A stretch of 64,000 nt of DNA from Psychrobacter sp. ANT_WB68 (GTDB lineage Bacteria > Pseudomonadota > Gammaproteobacteria > Pseudomonadales > Moraxellaceae). Made by a program: the position numbers and the translations under genes. The notes below the pieces were generated by a model that saw only the letters and a program-made list of their open reading frames with translations, was not told the origin of the DNA and made no database searches. The first letter of the stretch is position 1. Every line of letters starts with the position of its first letter. Of the stretch, positions 1 to 9,241 are shown piece after piece. Location of the stretch: assembly GCF_008369115.1 (NCBI RefSeq), contig NZ_VOAZ01000001.1:248001-312000 (forward strand). The letters are read 5' to 3'.

Positions 1-93
1 GATATCGAACGTAATGTCTTGGCACGCGCGGTGAATTGGCATGTACAAAATCGCGTGATTGTGGCGGGTAATAAAACCGTGGTTTTTAATTAG
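1..93 (+). CDS. purU: Formyltetrahydrofolate deformylase, C-terminal end (partial)
   Basis: Reading frame 1 is open from the first base to a TAG at 91-93 and encodes the last 30 residues of a protein that begins outside the window. The tail contains [11 protein letters not shown] followed by [12 protein letters not shown]. This matches the conserved C-terminus of PurU, whose family tails have the pattern D(I/V)E..VL.RA...RV.V.GN.T. PurU hydrolyses 10-formyl-THF to formate and THF, supplying formate for purine synthesis. Only the tail is visible, so the call rests on this short motif. A strong bidirectional terminator follows. Confidence 0.75.
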   Translation, partial: DIERNVLARAVNWHVQNRVIVAGNKTVVFN

Positions 94-147
94 CTTTTTA
101 TTACAGCGATTTTACATTGAGAAGAAAGCATATAAAAAATATTCAAT

Positions 148-192
148 AAAAAAGGCCGCGAGTATTGTCATTTAATACACGCGGCCTTTTTT
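148..192. terminator. Bidirectional rho-independent terminator between purU and ypjD
   Basis: GGCCGCG at 154-160 pairs with CGCGGCC at 180-186. An inner GTATT/AATAC pair (162-166 with 174-178) extends the stem. An A-run precedes it and a T-run follows it, so it can terminate the + strand purU and the - strand ypjD, which converge here. Confidence 0.9.
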
Positions 193-219
193 CATCATAT
201 TACTGCTGCAAAATTGGTC

Positions 220-1026
220 TTATAACAGCATCTCTAACACAAACTTACTACCGACAAAGCCAATCGCCAATAAAATAAACGCATAAATGGTCATGTTGGC
301 AGCGCGTTTGCCACGCCAACCAGCACGCCAGTTGCCTAGTAATAGCGTGCCAAATAGTAGCCAAGATAGGACGCTAAAGACGGTTTTATGGGCAAGGTGC
401 TGCGCCATTAAGTCTTCTACATAAACAAAACCAATCCCTAGCGCGATACTGAGCAAGACAAAGCCGACCAGTAGCATATCGAATAATAGACTTTCCATGC
501 TTTGCAAAGAAGGCAGCTTATTGACCCAAAAGCGATGAATCGATTGATGCTTCAGCTCTCGTATTTGTAGGCGTAAAAATAGCGCTTGTACCGCTGCCAT
601 CAGCAGCACACAATAGGCGGCAAGCGATAGCAGTATATGCGCTTCAAGCCCAACACTGATATCCATGATGGGACGATAAGGGGCGCGGCCAACATAACCG
701 ATAATCATCCCTATCAACGCCGTCGGTGCTGCTAAAATACCAAGACTGACGATAGGACGGTACAAACTAAAGATAACGTAGAAAAACAAGAAAAATAAAC
801 TGATCAGGCTAATGATGTTAAACAGATTGAAATTTAGTCCGTAAAGGGTAACCACATGCGGATAGAGCAGCGCCGCATGGGCCAGCATACCGATGACTAA
901 CAAACCTAGGCTCACGCCTTTGTGGATAGGTCTATCCTGAATCAGCGCCCAACCAATGTAGATGCCGACCAAAATATAAACCATGCCAGCGACTAAAAAT
1001 GCAAGTTGCAAGATAAAAAACCTCAT
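220..1026 (-). CDS. ypjD: YpjD-like inner membrane protein, cytochrome c assembly (CcsA/HemX) family
   Basis: A 268-residue, very hydrophobic protein with about eight predicted membrane spans. It has the layout of the cytochrome c assembly CcsA/CcmC-like superfamily that includes E. coli YpjD. A mid-protein segment with YRPIMDISVGLEAHILLSLA carries the conserved histidine region of the family. The gene is divergent from ffh, the same ypjD-ffh neighbourhood as in E. coli, and this supports the name. The function of YpjD itself is not firmly established; heme handling is inferred from the family. It converges on the purU terminator. Confidence 0.8.
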   Translation of the reverse strand: MRFFILQLAFLVAGMVYILVGIYIGWALIQDRPIHKGVSLGLLVIGMLAHAALLYPHVVTLYGLNFNLFNIISLISLFFLFFYVIFSLYRPIVSLGILAAPTALIGMIIGYVGRAPYRPIMDISVGLEAHILLSLAAYCVLLMAAVQALFLRLQIRELKHQSIHRFWVNKLPSLQSMESLLFDMLLVGFVLLSIALGIGFVYVEDLMAQHLAHKTVFSVLSWLLFGTLLLGNWRAGWRGKRAANMTIYAFILLAIGFVGSKFVLEMLL

Positions 1027-1231
1027 CTCATAATGCGCGTAAAATACGCGCTTAATTTAATGCTAAAGTGGTATTATTAGAATAATTACCCAATTTATCA
1101 TAAAATGGCAATCAATTGAGCACCATCTTATGTATTCCTGATAAATGCTTGGCAATTGAGCTTGAATACCTGCCATCGCATACCCTAATAGTATTTATGC
1201 GCTCTTTAACTCGCGAAGCCCATCTCTATTA

Positions 1232-1266
1232 AGAGCTAAGTTTCAATATGAGACAGAGCTAAGTTT
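1232..1266. repeat. 12-bp direct repeat upstream of ffh
   Basis: AGAGCTAAGTTT occurs exactly at 1232-1243 and again at 1255-1266, a centre-to-centre spacing of 23 bp, about two helical turns. It lies 30-65 bp upstream of the ffh start, in the 271-bp divergent region between ypjD and ffh. It could be a regulator site or chance; nothing else in that intergenic stretch stands out. Confidence 0.5.
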
Positions 1267-1297
1267 AATCAAGAATTATTTTAACTGAGAGTTATTT

Positions 1298-2842
1298 ATG
1301 TTTGATACCTTAACAGAACGCTTATCGTCGAGCCTACGCAATATCGCAGGTACAGGGCAACTGACCGAAGATAATATTAAAGACACTTTACGCGAAGTGC
1401 GCATGGCGCTGTTAGAAGCCGATGTGGCATTGCCAGTTACTCGCGATTTTGTGAAGCGGGTAAAAGAGCAAGCACTTGGTGCTGAGGTGCTCAAAGAATT
1501 GGCGCCAGGACAGGCATTCGTCAAAATCGTCCATGACGAGCTGACCGAAATGATGGGCAGTGCCAATCAGCAGCTTGAGATGACGGGTAAGCCACCAGTT
1601 GTCTATCTGCTGGCAGGTTTACAAGGTGCGGGTAAAACCACCACCGCTGGTAAATTGGCAAAGTTCTTACAAGAGCGCCATAAGAAAAAAGTCATGCTGG
1701 TATCTGCTGACGTCTATCGTCCAGCAGCAATTGCCCAGCTCGAGCAAGTCGCTGGGCAAGTAAATGCCAAGTTCGTTAACTCAAGTAGCGACGAAAACCC
1801 GATTGATATTGCGCTACGTGCTATCGAAGAAGCTAAAATCCAGTATCAAGATATTTTGATTATTGATACAGCGGGTCGTTTGGCTATTGATGAAACCATG
1901 ATGGATGAAATCAAAGCGTTAACCGCTGCGGTCAATCCTTCTGAGACCTTGTTTGTCGTTGATGCGATGACCGGTCAGGATGCGGCAAATACTGCCAAAG
2001 CCTTTAACGATGCGCTTCCATTAACGGGTGTAATTTTAACTAAAACCGACGGTGATGCTCGAGGCGGTGCGGCGCTTTCTGTACGCGCTATCACAGGTAA
2101 ACCGATTAAATTCTTGGGTCGCGGCGAAAAACTAGACGCGTTAGAGCTGTTCCATCCTGAACGTATCGCCCAACGTATCCTTGGAATGGGTGATGTACTG
2201 AGCTTGGTTGAAGAAGTTGAGCAAAAAATCGACCGTGATAAAGCCGAAAAGATGGCGAAAAAGATGCAAAAGGGCGGCGAGTTCGACCTTGAAGATCTAT
2301 TGACCCAGTTCCAGCAAATGAAAAGTATGGGCGGCATGGCAGGCTTCTTAGATAAGATGCCAGGTATGGGCGGCTCTGATATACAAAAAGCGGTCGAAGA
2401 AGCCAAGCCAGAAGAAAAAGTACGTGAGATGGAAGCATTGATTAATTCAATGACGCCATTTGAGCGCAAAAATCCTGACAAAATTAACCCAAGCCGTAAG
2501 CGCCGTATTGCTGCCGGTTCTGGGCGTGAGATTCAAGATGTCAACCGTTTGCTCAAACAGCATAAGCAAATGGCAAAAATGATGAAAATGATTTCTAAGC
2601 CTGAAGGCATCAGTAAAATGATGAAGTCGATGCAAGGATTGATGGGTGGCGGCGCTGGAGCAGGTGGCGGCGGTCCTTTATTCGGCGGTGGTCAGCAAGG
2701 CGGTGCCAAAGATGTGAATCCACAGCAAATGGCAAAGCAGATGGGACTCGATCCAAATGGTATGCCAAGCACTGAAGAGATGCAAAAACAGATGCAAGAG
2801 CTACAAAATCAAGCGCCAAAGAAGTTTAAAACACGCTTTTAA
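1298..2842 (+). CDS. ffh: Signal recognition particle GTPase Ffh
   Basis: A 514-residue protein with the full Ffh plan: an N-terminal helical bundle (1-90), the NG GTPase and a methionine-rich M domain. The P-loop GLQGAGKTT is at about 107-115, DTAGR at 190-194 and TKTDG at 248-252. The M domain (about 330-445) has many Met residues, as expected for binding signal peptides and 4.5S RNA. The C-terminus has a glycine-rich tail (about 455-475) and ends in basic KKFKTRF. Ffh with 4.5S RNA delivers nascent membrane proteins to FtsY at the inner membrane. The ATG at 1298 follows a weak GAGAG element. The gene is single-cistron, closed by a strong terminator. Confidence 0.97.
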   Translation: MFDTLTERLSSSLRNIAGTGQLTEDNIKDTLREVRMALLEADVALPVTRDFVKRVKEQALGAEVLKELAPGQAFVKIVHDELTEMMGSANQQLEMTGKPPVVYLLAGLQGAGKTTTAGKLAKFLQERHKKKVMLVSADVYRPAAIAQLEQVAGQVNAKFVNSSSDENPIDIALRAIEEAKIQYQDILIIDTAGRLAIDETMMDEIKALTAAVNPSETLFVVDAMTGQDAANTAKAFNDALPLTGVILTKTDGDARGGAALSVRAITGKPIKFLGRGEKLDALELFHPERIAQRILGMGDVLSLVEEVEQKIDRDKAEKMAKKMQKGGEFDLEDLLTQFQQMKSMGGMAGFLDKMPGMGGSDIQKAVEEAKPEEKVREMEALINSMTPFERKNPDKINPSRKRRIAAGSGREIQDVNRLLKQHKQMAKMMKMISKPEGISKMMKSMQGLMGGGAGAGGGGPLFGGGQQGGAKDVNPQQMAKQMGLDPNGMPSTEEMQKQMQELQNQAPKKFKTRF

Positions 2843-2886
2843 TTGATAGCTGCTTAGATTGCTATAGTATTTACTTCTTAATGAAA

Positions 2887-2918
2887 GCCCCAAGGCTAAA
2901 ATAGCTTTGGGGTTTTTT
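2887..2918 (+). terminator. Rho-independent terminator of ffh
   Basis: CCCCAAGGCT (2888-2897) pairs with AGCTTTGGGG (about 2903-2912), with one mismatched step, and is followed by TTTTTT. It sits 45 bp after the ffh stop. Confidence 0.9.
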
Positions 2919-3046
2919 ATGTCTGTCATGCTTAAATAAATTCTGATGGAATAAGTATGAAAATTTAGAAATTAATAAAATTTGCTTATCCTAAATGCTA
3001 TGATAGGCGCTGTTTTATAATGCCAAGCGAATAAGCCGAGGTTGTG

Positions 3047-3745
3047 ATGTTTTTAGCAATGGATACCGTGTTTGATCAGTGTTCGATCGCGATTTTAGAT
3101 GCCAATGGTCAGGTGCTGTCGAGTCATACTGAGACGGGTAAACGCCAGCAGACCCAGCAAATCCTGCCGATGATTGATGCTGCATTGTCCGAGGCCAATC
3201 TGCGTCTTGCTGATATAAAAGCATTAATATTCAACCGTGGTCCTGGTGCATTTAGTGGTATACGAATCAATACGGCGGTGGTGCAAGCGCTATCTGTGGC
3301 ACATGATATTCCTTGTGTGGGTGTCTCAAGCCTGCAAGCGATTGCCCAATGTGCGTATAAAAACTACGGCTTGACGCAAGTTTATAGCGCTCTTGATGCG
3401 CGTATGCAGCAAGTTTATTTTGGGCAGTACTCAATTTTAGGCGATGTAGCAGGCAATGCTATCATGCAGCCTGTATTGGCTAATGATAGCGATAGCACCG
3501 AGCAACTGCTTGATTATGATAGCCAAACAACGCTTAATCTGCCTATCGTCGGTAATGGCGCGGTGTTATTAAAAGCATATGACGGACAAGTATGCCATGA
3601 GGATGTTTGGCCGGATGCGGTAGTAATCGGACAACTGGGTATCGCACAGTTCATAAAATCTGGCGGTACCGATGCCGCCAATGCCTTACCAATATACTTG
3701 CGTAATCAAGCATGGAAAACGCTTAAAGAGCAAGGTAAAGGGTAG
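3047..3745 (+). CDS. tsaB: tRNA threonylcarbamoyladenosine biosynthesis protein TsaB
   Basis: About 232 residues of the ASKHA-fold TsaB/YeaZ family. The N-terminus has the family pattern LAMDT, and FNRGPGAFSGIRI at about 61-73 matches the conserved GPGSFTGxRIG loop with substitutions. TsaB scaffolds TsaD and TsaE in making t6A at position 37 of ANN-decoding tRNAs. The frame opens with GTG at 3044, but the adjacent ATG at 3047 is better spaced from CCGAGG at 3035-3040. The gene stands alone in front of uppP, with no shared operon visible. tcdA, further along in this window, acts on the t6A product. Confidence 0.92.
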   Translation: MFLAMDTVFDQCSIAILDANGQVLSSHTETGKRQQTQQILPMIDAALSEANLRLADIKALIFNRGPGAFSGIRINTAVVQALSVAHDIPCVGVSSLQAIAQCAYKNYGLTQVYSALDARMQQVYFGQYSILGDVAGNAIMQPVLANDSDSTEQLLDYDSQTTLNLPIVGNGAVLLKAYDGQVCHEDVWPDAVVIGQLGIAQFIKSGGTDAANALPIYLRNQAWKTLKEQGKG

Positions 3746-3871
3746 TTTAAGCTTTATGAAGTTAAAAATTCTTTTTAACGACTAAGTATCTAGCATCAAT
3801 TATGCACAAACGATTATAAAAGCAACGATCATATAGGGCAGGCAATAGCGCTGTCTTTTAGGGAAGCAACT

Positions 3872-4714
3872 GTGGATATACTGTTATTAATCCAAGCGGT
3901 CATCATGGGTATCGTTGAAGGTATCACAGAGTTTTTACCCATCTCTAGTACGGGGTATTTAATTTTATCAGCCGACTTAATGAGTTTTTGGACCAAAGAA
4001 AAAGTTGATTTGTTTGTAGTGGTGGTGCAGTTTGGCGCCATCTTAGCGGTTATTTATGATTACTGGGGTCGACTATGGCAAGCGCTCATGGGGCTATTGA
4101 CCGGTAAAGCGGAAGGAATGAGTAATCCAAGACAGCTTGGGCTTAGCTTAATTGTTGCGACTATTCCGGTGATGATTGTAGGTTTTACTTTTGCTGATGA
4201 AATTAAGGCGTATTTATTTAACCCTATCGTCGTGGCAATTATGCTGATTATCGGTGGTCTATTGATCTTCTATGTAGAGAATCGCCCTAAAACGATTATT
4301 GCGCAAGAAGCAGAAGACGTCAGTCTAAAAACCGCATTGATGATAGGTTTGATGCAATGTCTAGCCTTGATACCAGGAACGTCACGCTCCGGTGCGACTA
4401 TTATTGGCGCACTATGGCTTGGCGTTTCACGCAAGGCTTCTGCGGAGTTTTCTTTCTTTTTGGGTATTCCAGTTATCGTAGGCGCGGCGTTATTAGATTT
4501 ACTCAAGCATCATGATGTCTTGACCAGTAGCGAAGACTGGTTAGTGCTCGGTATTGGCACTGTGGTGTCATTTATCGTCGCTTTACTCTGTATTCGCTTA
4601 TTGGTTGCTTGGGTCAGCCGTCGTGACTTTAAAATCTTTGCATGGCTACGTATTATCACTGGGGTGTTGGTACTAATTGCCGCTTGGGGTTTTGGCTATC
4701 AAATGGCAGGCTAG
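3872..4714 (+). CDS. uppP: Undecaprenyl-diphosphatase UppP/BacA
   Basis: A 280-residue, multi-spanning membrane protein carrying both UppP signature loops: EGITEFLP at 16-23 continuing into ISSTGYL, and PGTSRSG at 168-174. UppP dephosphorylates undecaprenyl pyrophosphate on the periplasmic side, recycling the lipid carrier for peptidoglycan and other wall polymers, and can give bacitracin resistance. The start is GTG at 3872, preceded by AGGGA at about 3860-3864. The rsmJ gene follows after 47 bp, and co-transcription is possible. Confidence 0.95.
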   Translation: MDILLLIQAVIMGIVEGITEFLPISSTGYLILSADLMSFWTKEKVDLFVVVVQFGAILAVIYDYWGRLWQALMGLLTGKAEGMSNPRQLGLSLIVATIPVMIVGFTFADEIKAYLFNPIVVAIMLIIGGLLIFYVENRPKTIIAQEAEDVSLKTALMIGLMQCLALIPGTSRSGATIIGALWLGVSRKASAEFSFFLGIPVIVGAALLDLLKHHDVLTSSEDWLVLGIGTVVSFIVALLCIRLLVAWVSRRDFKIFAWLRIITGVLVLIAAWGFGYQMAG

Positions 4715-4761
4715 GAACGTTATGGTTTATGGCTTTGTGAGTCATCAAAGAGAGGGCAGTC

Positions 4762-5649
4762 ATGAGCAGTTTGCAACCAGTATCTAGTAGCTTTACGCAT
4801 TGCCAACTTGTCTACGTGAGTGAGTCACAGGACGCACAGGTTGAAAATCTGCAAGCACTAATAGCTGCCCATCAACTGCCCATTATTTTAAATTCTGAGT
4901 TGTTTACCGAAAAGCTCAGTCAAAAACGTCGCCAGCAATTAAGCCAGACAGCCACTCAATCTATCTTGCTGTTGGATGAAAAAAACAAGCTATCATGGCT
5001 GAGTGATGGGTTAAGCGTTGCACCAGAATGGGATAAGCTACAGCGCCGTGTAGTAAGTGCGGGACGCAAGTCTGAGCTGTTATTACAAGCTGCCAAAATT
5101 ACATCGGGCAGCACAGTCATCGATGCGACCGCAGGCTTTGGGCACGACAGCCTAATATTAGCCAGTACCGGCGCACAGGTCATTATGCTTGAGCAGCAGC
5201 CGTTGATGGCGTTGTTATTGCTGGCAGAACAGCTGCGTATGAATGCGCTGCCAAATTGGCAAAAGCTGATGTCACGTTTGCAGATTATTAATACCGATGC
5301 GCTCAGTTACTTTGCAATGCTACAAGCTGAGGCGATAGATGACCCTAAAGCAATCGATGTGGTATATCTCGACCCTATGTTTCCAGAGGATAGCTACCAA
5401 GATAGCAAGACGGGTAAAGGCGCTAAAGTGGGTAAGCATATGCAAGCATTGCACCAGTTAGTATGTCCACCAACGCCAGAAGAAGAGATGCAGCTGCTGC
5501 AATCTGCGCAAGCAGTCGTCAGTCAAAGTGCCCAAACGTCTGGCCGCGTAATCGTCAAGCGTCCGCAGTTTGCGCCGCAACTTGCTCATCAATCAGCAAG
5601 TGAGAGCTGGCATAACGAAGCAGTACGCTTTGACGGTTATTTTGTTTGA
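4762..5649 (+). CDS. rsmJ: 16S rRNA (guanine-1516-N2)-methyltransferase RsmJ
   Basis: A 295-residue class I SAM methyltransferase of the RsmJ/YhiQ family. DATAGFGHDS at 121-130 is the SAM-binding motif I, and YLDPMFP at about 202-208 is the catalytic motif IV equivalent. The protein is longer than the roughly 250-residue E. coli enzyme because of an N-terminal segment of about 40 residues and an extended C-terminal half. RsmJ methylates G1516 of 16S rRNA in the 30S subunit. The ATG is preceded by AGAGAGG. Confidence 0.93.
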   Translation: MSSLQPVSSSFTHCQLVYVSESQDAQVENLQALIAAHQLPIILNSELFTEKLSQKRRQQLSQTATQSILLLDEKNKLSWLSDGLSVAPEWDKLQRRVVSAGRKSELLLQAAKITSGSTVIDATAGFGHDSLILASTGAQVIMLEQQPLMALLLLAEQLRMNALPNWQKLMSRLQIINTDALSYFAMLQAEAIDDPKAIDVVYLDPMFPEDSYQDSKTGKGAKVGKHMQALHQLVCPPTPEEEMQLLQSAQAVVSQSAQTSGRVIVKRPQFAPQLAHQSASESWHNEAVRFDGYFV

Positions 5650-5770
5650 AGGCTGTTATTCTAATAGGCGTTTTTTATAATAAGCAATGTATTTGGTGAT
5701 TGAGCTTAGAATACACAGTTAGAAGTTTTATGTTTGCCAAGTTTGGATTTGTTGAATTTAGGAGCAGGGA

Positions 5771-6013
5771 ATGTCAACGCTAATAATATGGATGATGGGT
5801 GCAGGTTTATTATTGATCAATATCGTTCTACGTACGCGAATATTAAGACTGGAAGCGCGTCTCAAAGAATTGAGCAATCCGCAAGAGCAATTGGCTTTTT
5901 TGCGTCAACAAACAGCGCAAAAAGATAAAGTTCCTGCCATAAAGGCTTTGCGTAAACAATATCCTGAGCTGTCGCTCATTGAGGCCAATAAATTGTGGCA
6001 ACAAATCCAGTAG
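5771..6013 (+). CDS. Small membrane-anchored hypothetical protein
   Basis: An 80-residue protein with one N-terminal membrane segment (about 3-20). A charged, probably coiled-coil stretch with LRLEARLKEL follows, then a C-terminal helical motif ALRKQYPELSLIEANKL. That end recalls the L7/L12 C-terminal helix-turn pattern seen in several small proteins, but function cannot be assigned. A good AGGAG-type ribosome site (about 5760-5766) precedes the ATG at 5771. A longer overlapping frame from 5734 lacks these features and is a shadow. It lies between rsmJ and ubiA. Confidence 0.7.
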   Translation: MSTLIIWMMGAGLLLINIVLRTRILRLEARLKELSNPQEQLAFLRQQTAQKDKVPAIKALRKQYPELSLIEANKLWQQIQ

Positions 6014-6105
6014 CTATTAAATTTATTAACCAATCAATCTAATAGCTGCCGAAAAAGCAGGTAAACAGATATCCAAAATATTCTATCAATGATAATTAAA
6101 ATACC

Positions 6106-7023
6106 ATGACATTTAACGACAAACTGCAAGCCTACCTGCAACTGACGCGCTTTGATAAGCCAGTAGGTATAGAGTTATTACTATGGCCAACACTGTGGGG
6201 CGTGATGCTGGCTGCCATGGGTCATGCGCAGCAGCAAGCGGCAAGTGCAGGTCTGCCAAGTCTCAAGATATTGCTGATATTTGCGTTGGGCGCGATTTTT
6301 ATGCGGGCGGCGGGCTGTGCGATCAATGACTTTGCTGATCGCAAGGTTGATGGTCATGTCAGCCGCACCAAAGGACGCCCACTGGCAGACGGACGCTTGT
6401 CTGCTAAAGAAGCCATTGCGGCTTTTTTGGTATTGGTATTACTCAGTGCTGGTTTGCTGTTCTTTTTACCTGTTGTCGTCTTCTACTGGTCGCTTGGCGC
6501 CGTCATATTGGCGTTTATTTATCCATTCATGAAACGTTTTACCCATTTGCCGCAAGTGTTTTTAGCGGCAGCTTTTGGTTGGGCGATACCAATGGCATAT
6601 GTCGCTATACAAGGCGCACCTGATATCTGGTGTTGGCTGTTGTTTATTGCTTATATGTGTTGGACAGTGGCTTATGATACCCAGTATGCCATGGCTGACC
6701 GTGAGGACGATTTAAAGATTGGGGTCAAATCAACGGCGATATTATTTGGTCGCTATGACGTGATTATCATCTCACTGCTACAAACCGTATTTTTACTTAT
6801 TATGGGTGCGGTCATGTGGCATTATTTTGCGCCAACCAGTGTAGGTGTGATACCCGTATTTGGTTTGGCGCTAGTGGCGATGATGTTTGCTAAGCAAAAC
6901 AGCGCTTGTGCCAGTCGTCATGCTATGGCCTGCTTTCAGGCATTTTTAGCCAATATATGGGTAGGGCGTTACGTCTTTGCTCTTATCGCAATCGCTTGTC
7001 TATGGACGACTTTTAATGGATAA
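6106..7023 (+). CDS. ubiA: 4-hydroxybenzoate octaprenyltransferase UbiA
   Basis: A 305-residue polytopic membrane prenyltransferase. Both aspartate-rich motifs are present: N74-D75-x2-D78-x3-D82 in [10 protein letters not shown], and D191-x2-Y194-x3-D198-x3-D202 in [12 protein letters not shown]. They bind Mg-diphosphate and attach the polyprenyl chain to 4-hydroxybenzoate in ubiquinone synthesis. No chorismate lyase gene (ubiC) sits next to it, unlike E. coli. Its stop overlaps the start of the following DUF4112 gene by 8 bp, which suggests translational coupling. Confidence 0.95.
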   Translation: MTFNDKLQAYLQLTRFDKPVGIELLLWPTLWGVMLAAMGHAQQQAASAGLPSLKILLIFALGAIFMRAAGCAINDFADRKVDGHVSRTKGRPLADGRLSAKEAIAAFLVLVLLSAGLLFFLPVVVFYWSLGAVILAFIYPFMKRFTHLPQVFLAAAFGWAIPMAYVAIQGAPDIWCWLLFIAYMCWTVAYDTQYAMADREDDLKIGVKSTAILFGRYDVIIISLLQTVFLLIMGAVMWHYFAPTSVGVIPVFGLALVAMMFAKQNSACASRHAMACFQAFLANIWVGRYVFALIAIACLWTTFNG

Positions 7024-7693
7024 CTTTAAGAAGCTCTCAAAGTCAAAAGTGAAAAGGAGTGCGGATATTAATGCGCCAGTCATCGATTATCAAGCAAAGA
7101 TGGCTGAGCATGGGCTAACTCGCGAGCAAGTCATTGCGACCGAGCGTAAATTGGCAAAGTTTGCCAATACCATGGATTCTCTTGTGCGGATTCCTTTTAC
7201 CAAACAAGGCATGGGTGCCGATGCGGCGCTCTCAACCATTCCGCTGGCCGGAGATTTGGCAGGACTGGCTCTGACCAGTTATGCTTTTGTATTAGGTCGT
7301 CAGTTAGGCGTACCGGCGCATAAAATGACGCCAGCGGTTAGATTGGCACTGATTGATATGGTGGTTGGTATCGTCCCTGGGATTGGCACACTGCTCGATA
7401 TTTTTATTCGTCCCAGTCGTAAGACATTGAGTATCGTACATGAGCATTTACACGATGAATACGGTATCACCGAAACCATGCATATGGATCGGCCGTTTTT
7501 GCATCAATCATTGGAAGATAAGCAGCAACAAAGCCGCTTTGCTTTCTTTTGGCGCAATCCTGTCGTTGCTTGGCTATATTTGCATATTCCTGATTTGTTG
7601 GGATTAGTCGTTATTGTAGTGATTGGTTGGGGCTTATGGGCGGCGATAAGCTGGCTAGTTAGTCTATTTGGCAAGACCACTGGCTTTGGCTAA
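7016..7693 (+). CDS. DUF4112 domain membrane protein
   Basis: About 225 residues from the ATG at 7016. The frame is open to a TTG at 6977, but ATG at 7016 overlaps the ubiA stop by 8 bp and starts a sensible [11 protein letters not shown] leader. The central region (about 55-130) fits DUF4112: an [14 protein letters not shown] segment, then a second amphipathic helix pair with [19 protein letters not shown]. The C-terminus has two more hydrophobic stretches, with [11 protein letters not shown] near the end. No function is known for the family. Coupling to ubiA is positional only. A terminator follows directly. Confidence 0.85.
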   Translation: MDNFKKLSKSKVKRSADINAPVIDYQAKMAEHGLTREQVIATERKLAKFANTMDSLVRIPFTKQGMGADAALSTIPLAGDLAGLALTSYAFVLGRQLGVPAHKMTPAVRLALIDMVVGIVPGIGTLLDIFIRPSRKTLSIVHEHLHDEYGITETMHMDRPFLHQSLEDKQQQSRFAFFWRNPVVAWLYLHIPDLLGLVVIVVIGWGLWAAISWLVSLFGKTTGFG

Positions 7694-7707
7694 AGACAAA
7701 CCAAAGC

Positions 7708-7748
7708 AAAAAAGGCGGCAAGCATTAATAATATTTGTCGCCTTTTTA
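7708..7748. terminator. Bidirectional terminator after DUF4112 gene
   Basis: GGCGGCAA (about 7714-7721) pairs with TTGTCGCC (7735-7742), with one G-U pair. It is flanked by an A-run and a TTTTT run. It separates convergent transcription of the DUF4112 gene and the lipoprotein at 7801-8412. Confidence 0.85.
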
Positions 7749-7800
7749 ATGCTTAAATTACTACCTTTAAATGGTTCTAAGCTAAGTTTTATTCATAACG

Positions 7801-8412
7801 TTACTCGGTAACGACTTCTGCTTCTACACTGATGGCGTCAAAGCTAGTTATTTTATTATTTTGAATGAGGTCTATGCTACTACCACCGCCATGGCTGACC
7901 AGCTGAATATTGCCATCGTTTGAGCGATAAGTAGGGTTATTGCCTTGACCTTCTGGCGCGCTTAAAGTCATTTTTGGTTTGCCCGGTAAGGTGACGATAG
8001 CGTTAAGCACGCCTTTTTCTGACGTCTCAAAGATGACAAATAGCGTCTCACCGCTGGCACTGCGATAGTTAACATCAGTGATTTGCGCGCCTTTGATGGC
8101 TTGTTCTGGATTGGGCGCTATAGCAGTACTATTTTCTGAGTTGTCGACTGCGTGTGGGTCATTTTGCAGTTCAGTTACGTTCGTCACTTGTTCTGCGTTA
8201 GTAGTATTGGTATCTTCTTCAGCAACCTTTGGTTTATTAGTAGTAGAGGTCACTGGCGTCGTTTGGGTCATTGTGTCAGTAGAAGTCTTATTGGCTGCTT
8301 CAGGTTCTGGCGTCTTTTGGCAGGCACTCAGCAGTGATAGGCTTAAGAACGCAATAGAAATCGTTTTAAAGGATGGTTTTGATTTAGCTAAGGTAAAAAT
8401 ATCAGTTTTCAT
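7801..8412 (-). CDS. Hypothetical lipoprotein
   Basis: A 203-residue protein with a lipoprotein signal: a basic leader, a hydrophobic stretch and the lipobox LLSAC at about 27-31. A Thr/Asn/Glu-rich linker of about 70 residues follows. A C-terminal globular part with GAQITDVNYRSASGETLFVI then a beta-rich tail has no family that I recognise. It lies 39 bp downstream of the reverse-strand gene at 8452-9069, so the two are probably one transcript. Confidence 0.75.
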   Translation of the reverse strand: MKTDIFTLAKSKPSFKTISIAFLSLSLLSACQKTPEPEAANKTSTDTMTQTTPVTSTTNKPKVAEEDTNTTNAEQVTNVTELQNDPHAVDNSENSTAIAPNPEQAIKGAQITDVNYRSASGETLFVIFETSEKGVLNAIVTLPGKPKMTLSAPEGQGNNPTYRSNDGNIQLVSHGGGSSIDLIQNNKITSFDAISVEAEVVTE

Positions 8413-8451
8413 AATAAACAGCTATCCATTGATTAAGGTATCGGCTAGTTC

Positions 8452-9069
8452 TTATTTTAACTTTAATAAGTCGTTGCTGACTGCGCTTTCTTGGTAAACA
8501 TCATCTAAATAGCGACGACTGGCAAGCAACTTATCAACGACGCCACTTTGGCTTTGAGTGTTTAGCTTTTGTCCAAAGTCCAAAATAGAGTTTAATTGCT
8601 CTAGCACTATACTATAACTGGTGGCGGATTTATCGCGGTCAATAACGACAGTGCGGGCATAATGTGGATCAAGACTGAGGTAATCATCAATCAGCTCGGG
8701 TATGCGTATCTCTATAAGTTTATTGAGGATGAAGAGCTGTGATTCAGTGATTTGCGCATGGTGCGTGCGTTCATACTGTTGACCGATATCGTCCATAATG
8801 GCTCGGAATGCCTCAGGAACTTGCTCAGCGTACAGGTATTTGATAAACGGATGCTGCGCGTTAAATTTAATAATAGCCAGTCCATCCGTTTTGTCACTTT
8901 GCGGCAATGCTTGTTCATTTTTAGACAAGGCGCTACTGGCTGATGCTAAATATTGCTTGTGCCTATGGGTTGAGTCAATTTGCAGCCGACGAGATTTCTC
9001 TTTCATGACAAAAAAGATGGGCACGATAATGATAAGGCTGAGCAAAATAAGTAGCGTAAAAAAAGACAT
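8452..9069 (-). CDS. Hypothetical single-pass membrane protein
   Basis: A 205-residue protein with one N-terminal membrane helix (about 2-21) followed by KEKSRRLQ. The mostly helical soluble domain contains AQITESQLFILNKLIEI and a late segment DKLLASRRYLDDVY. No known domain is evident. It shares a probable operon with the downstream lipoprotein. The topology suggests an inner-membrane anchor with a cytoplasmic or periplasmic helical domain. Confidence 0.7.
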   Translation of the reverse strand: MSFFTLLILLSLIIIVPIFFVMKEKSRRLQIDSTHRHKQYLASASSALSKNEQALPQSDKTDGLAIIKFNAQHPFIKYLYAEQVPEAFRAIMDDIGQQYERTHHAQITESQLFILNKLIEIRIPELIDDYLSLDPHYARTVVIDRDKSATSYSIVLEQLNSILDFGQKLNTQSQSGVVDKLLASRRYLDDVYQESAVSNDLLKLK

Positions 9070-9241
9070 GTTAAGACTCTGTCATAAAAACCCATGAATA
9101 TAAAGAAACGTGCGTTTTTCTTGGCATATTGGTGTATCACAACATAACACACTTGTGCTATTTTACCTCAAGGTAGGACACTAGTTGGTAAGTGTTACTA
9201 TGAATGAATCAATACTCATGGATAAGCAGTTAAGGACGATA

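Noticed and set aside
5734..5928. A 64-codon + strand frame overlapping the small membrane protein gene
   Set aside because: It lies in another frame of the gene at 5771-6013, lacks a ribosome site and has no recognisable features.
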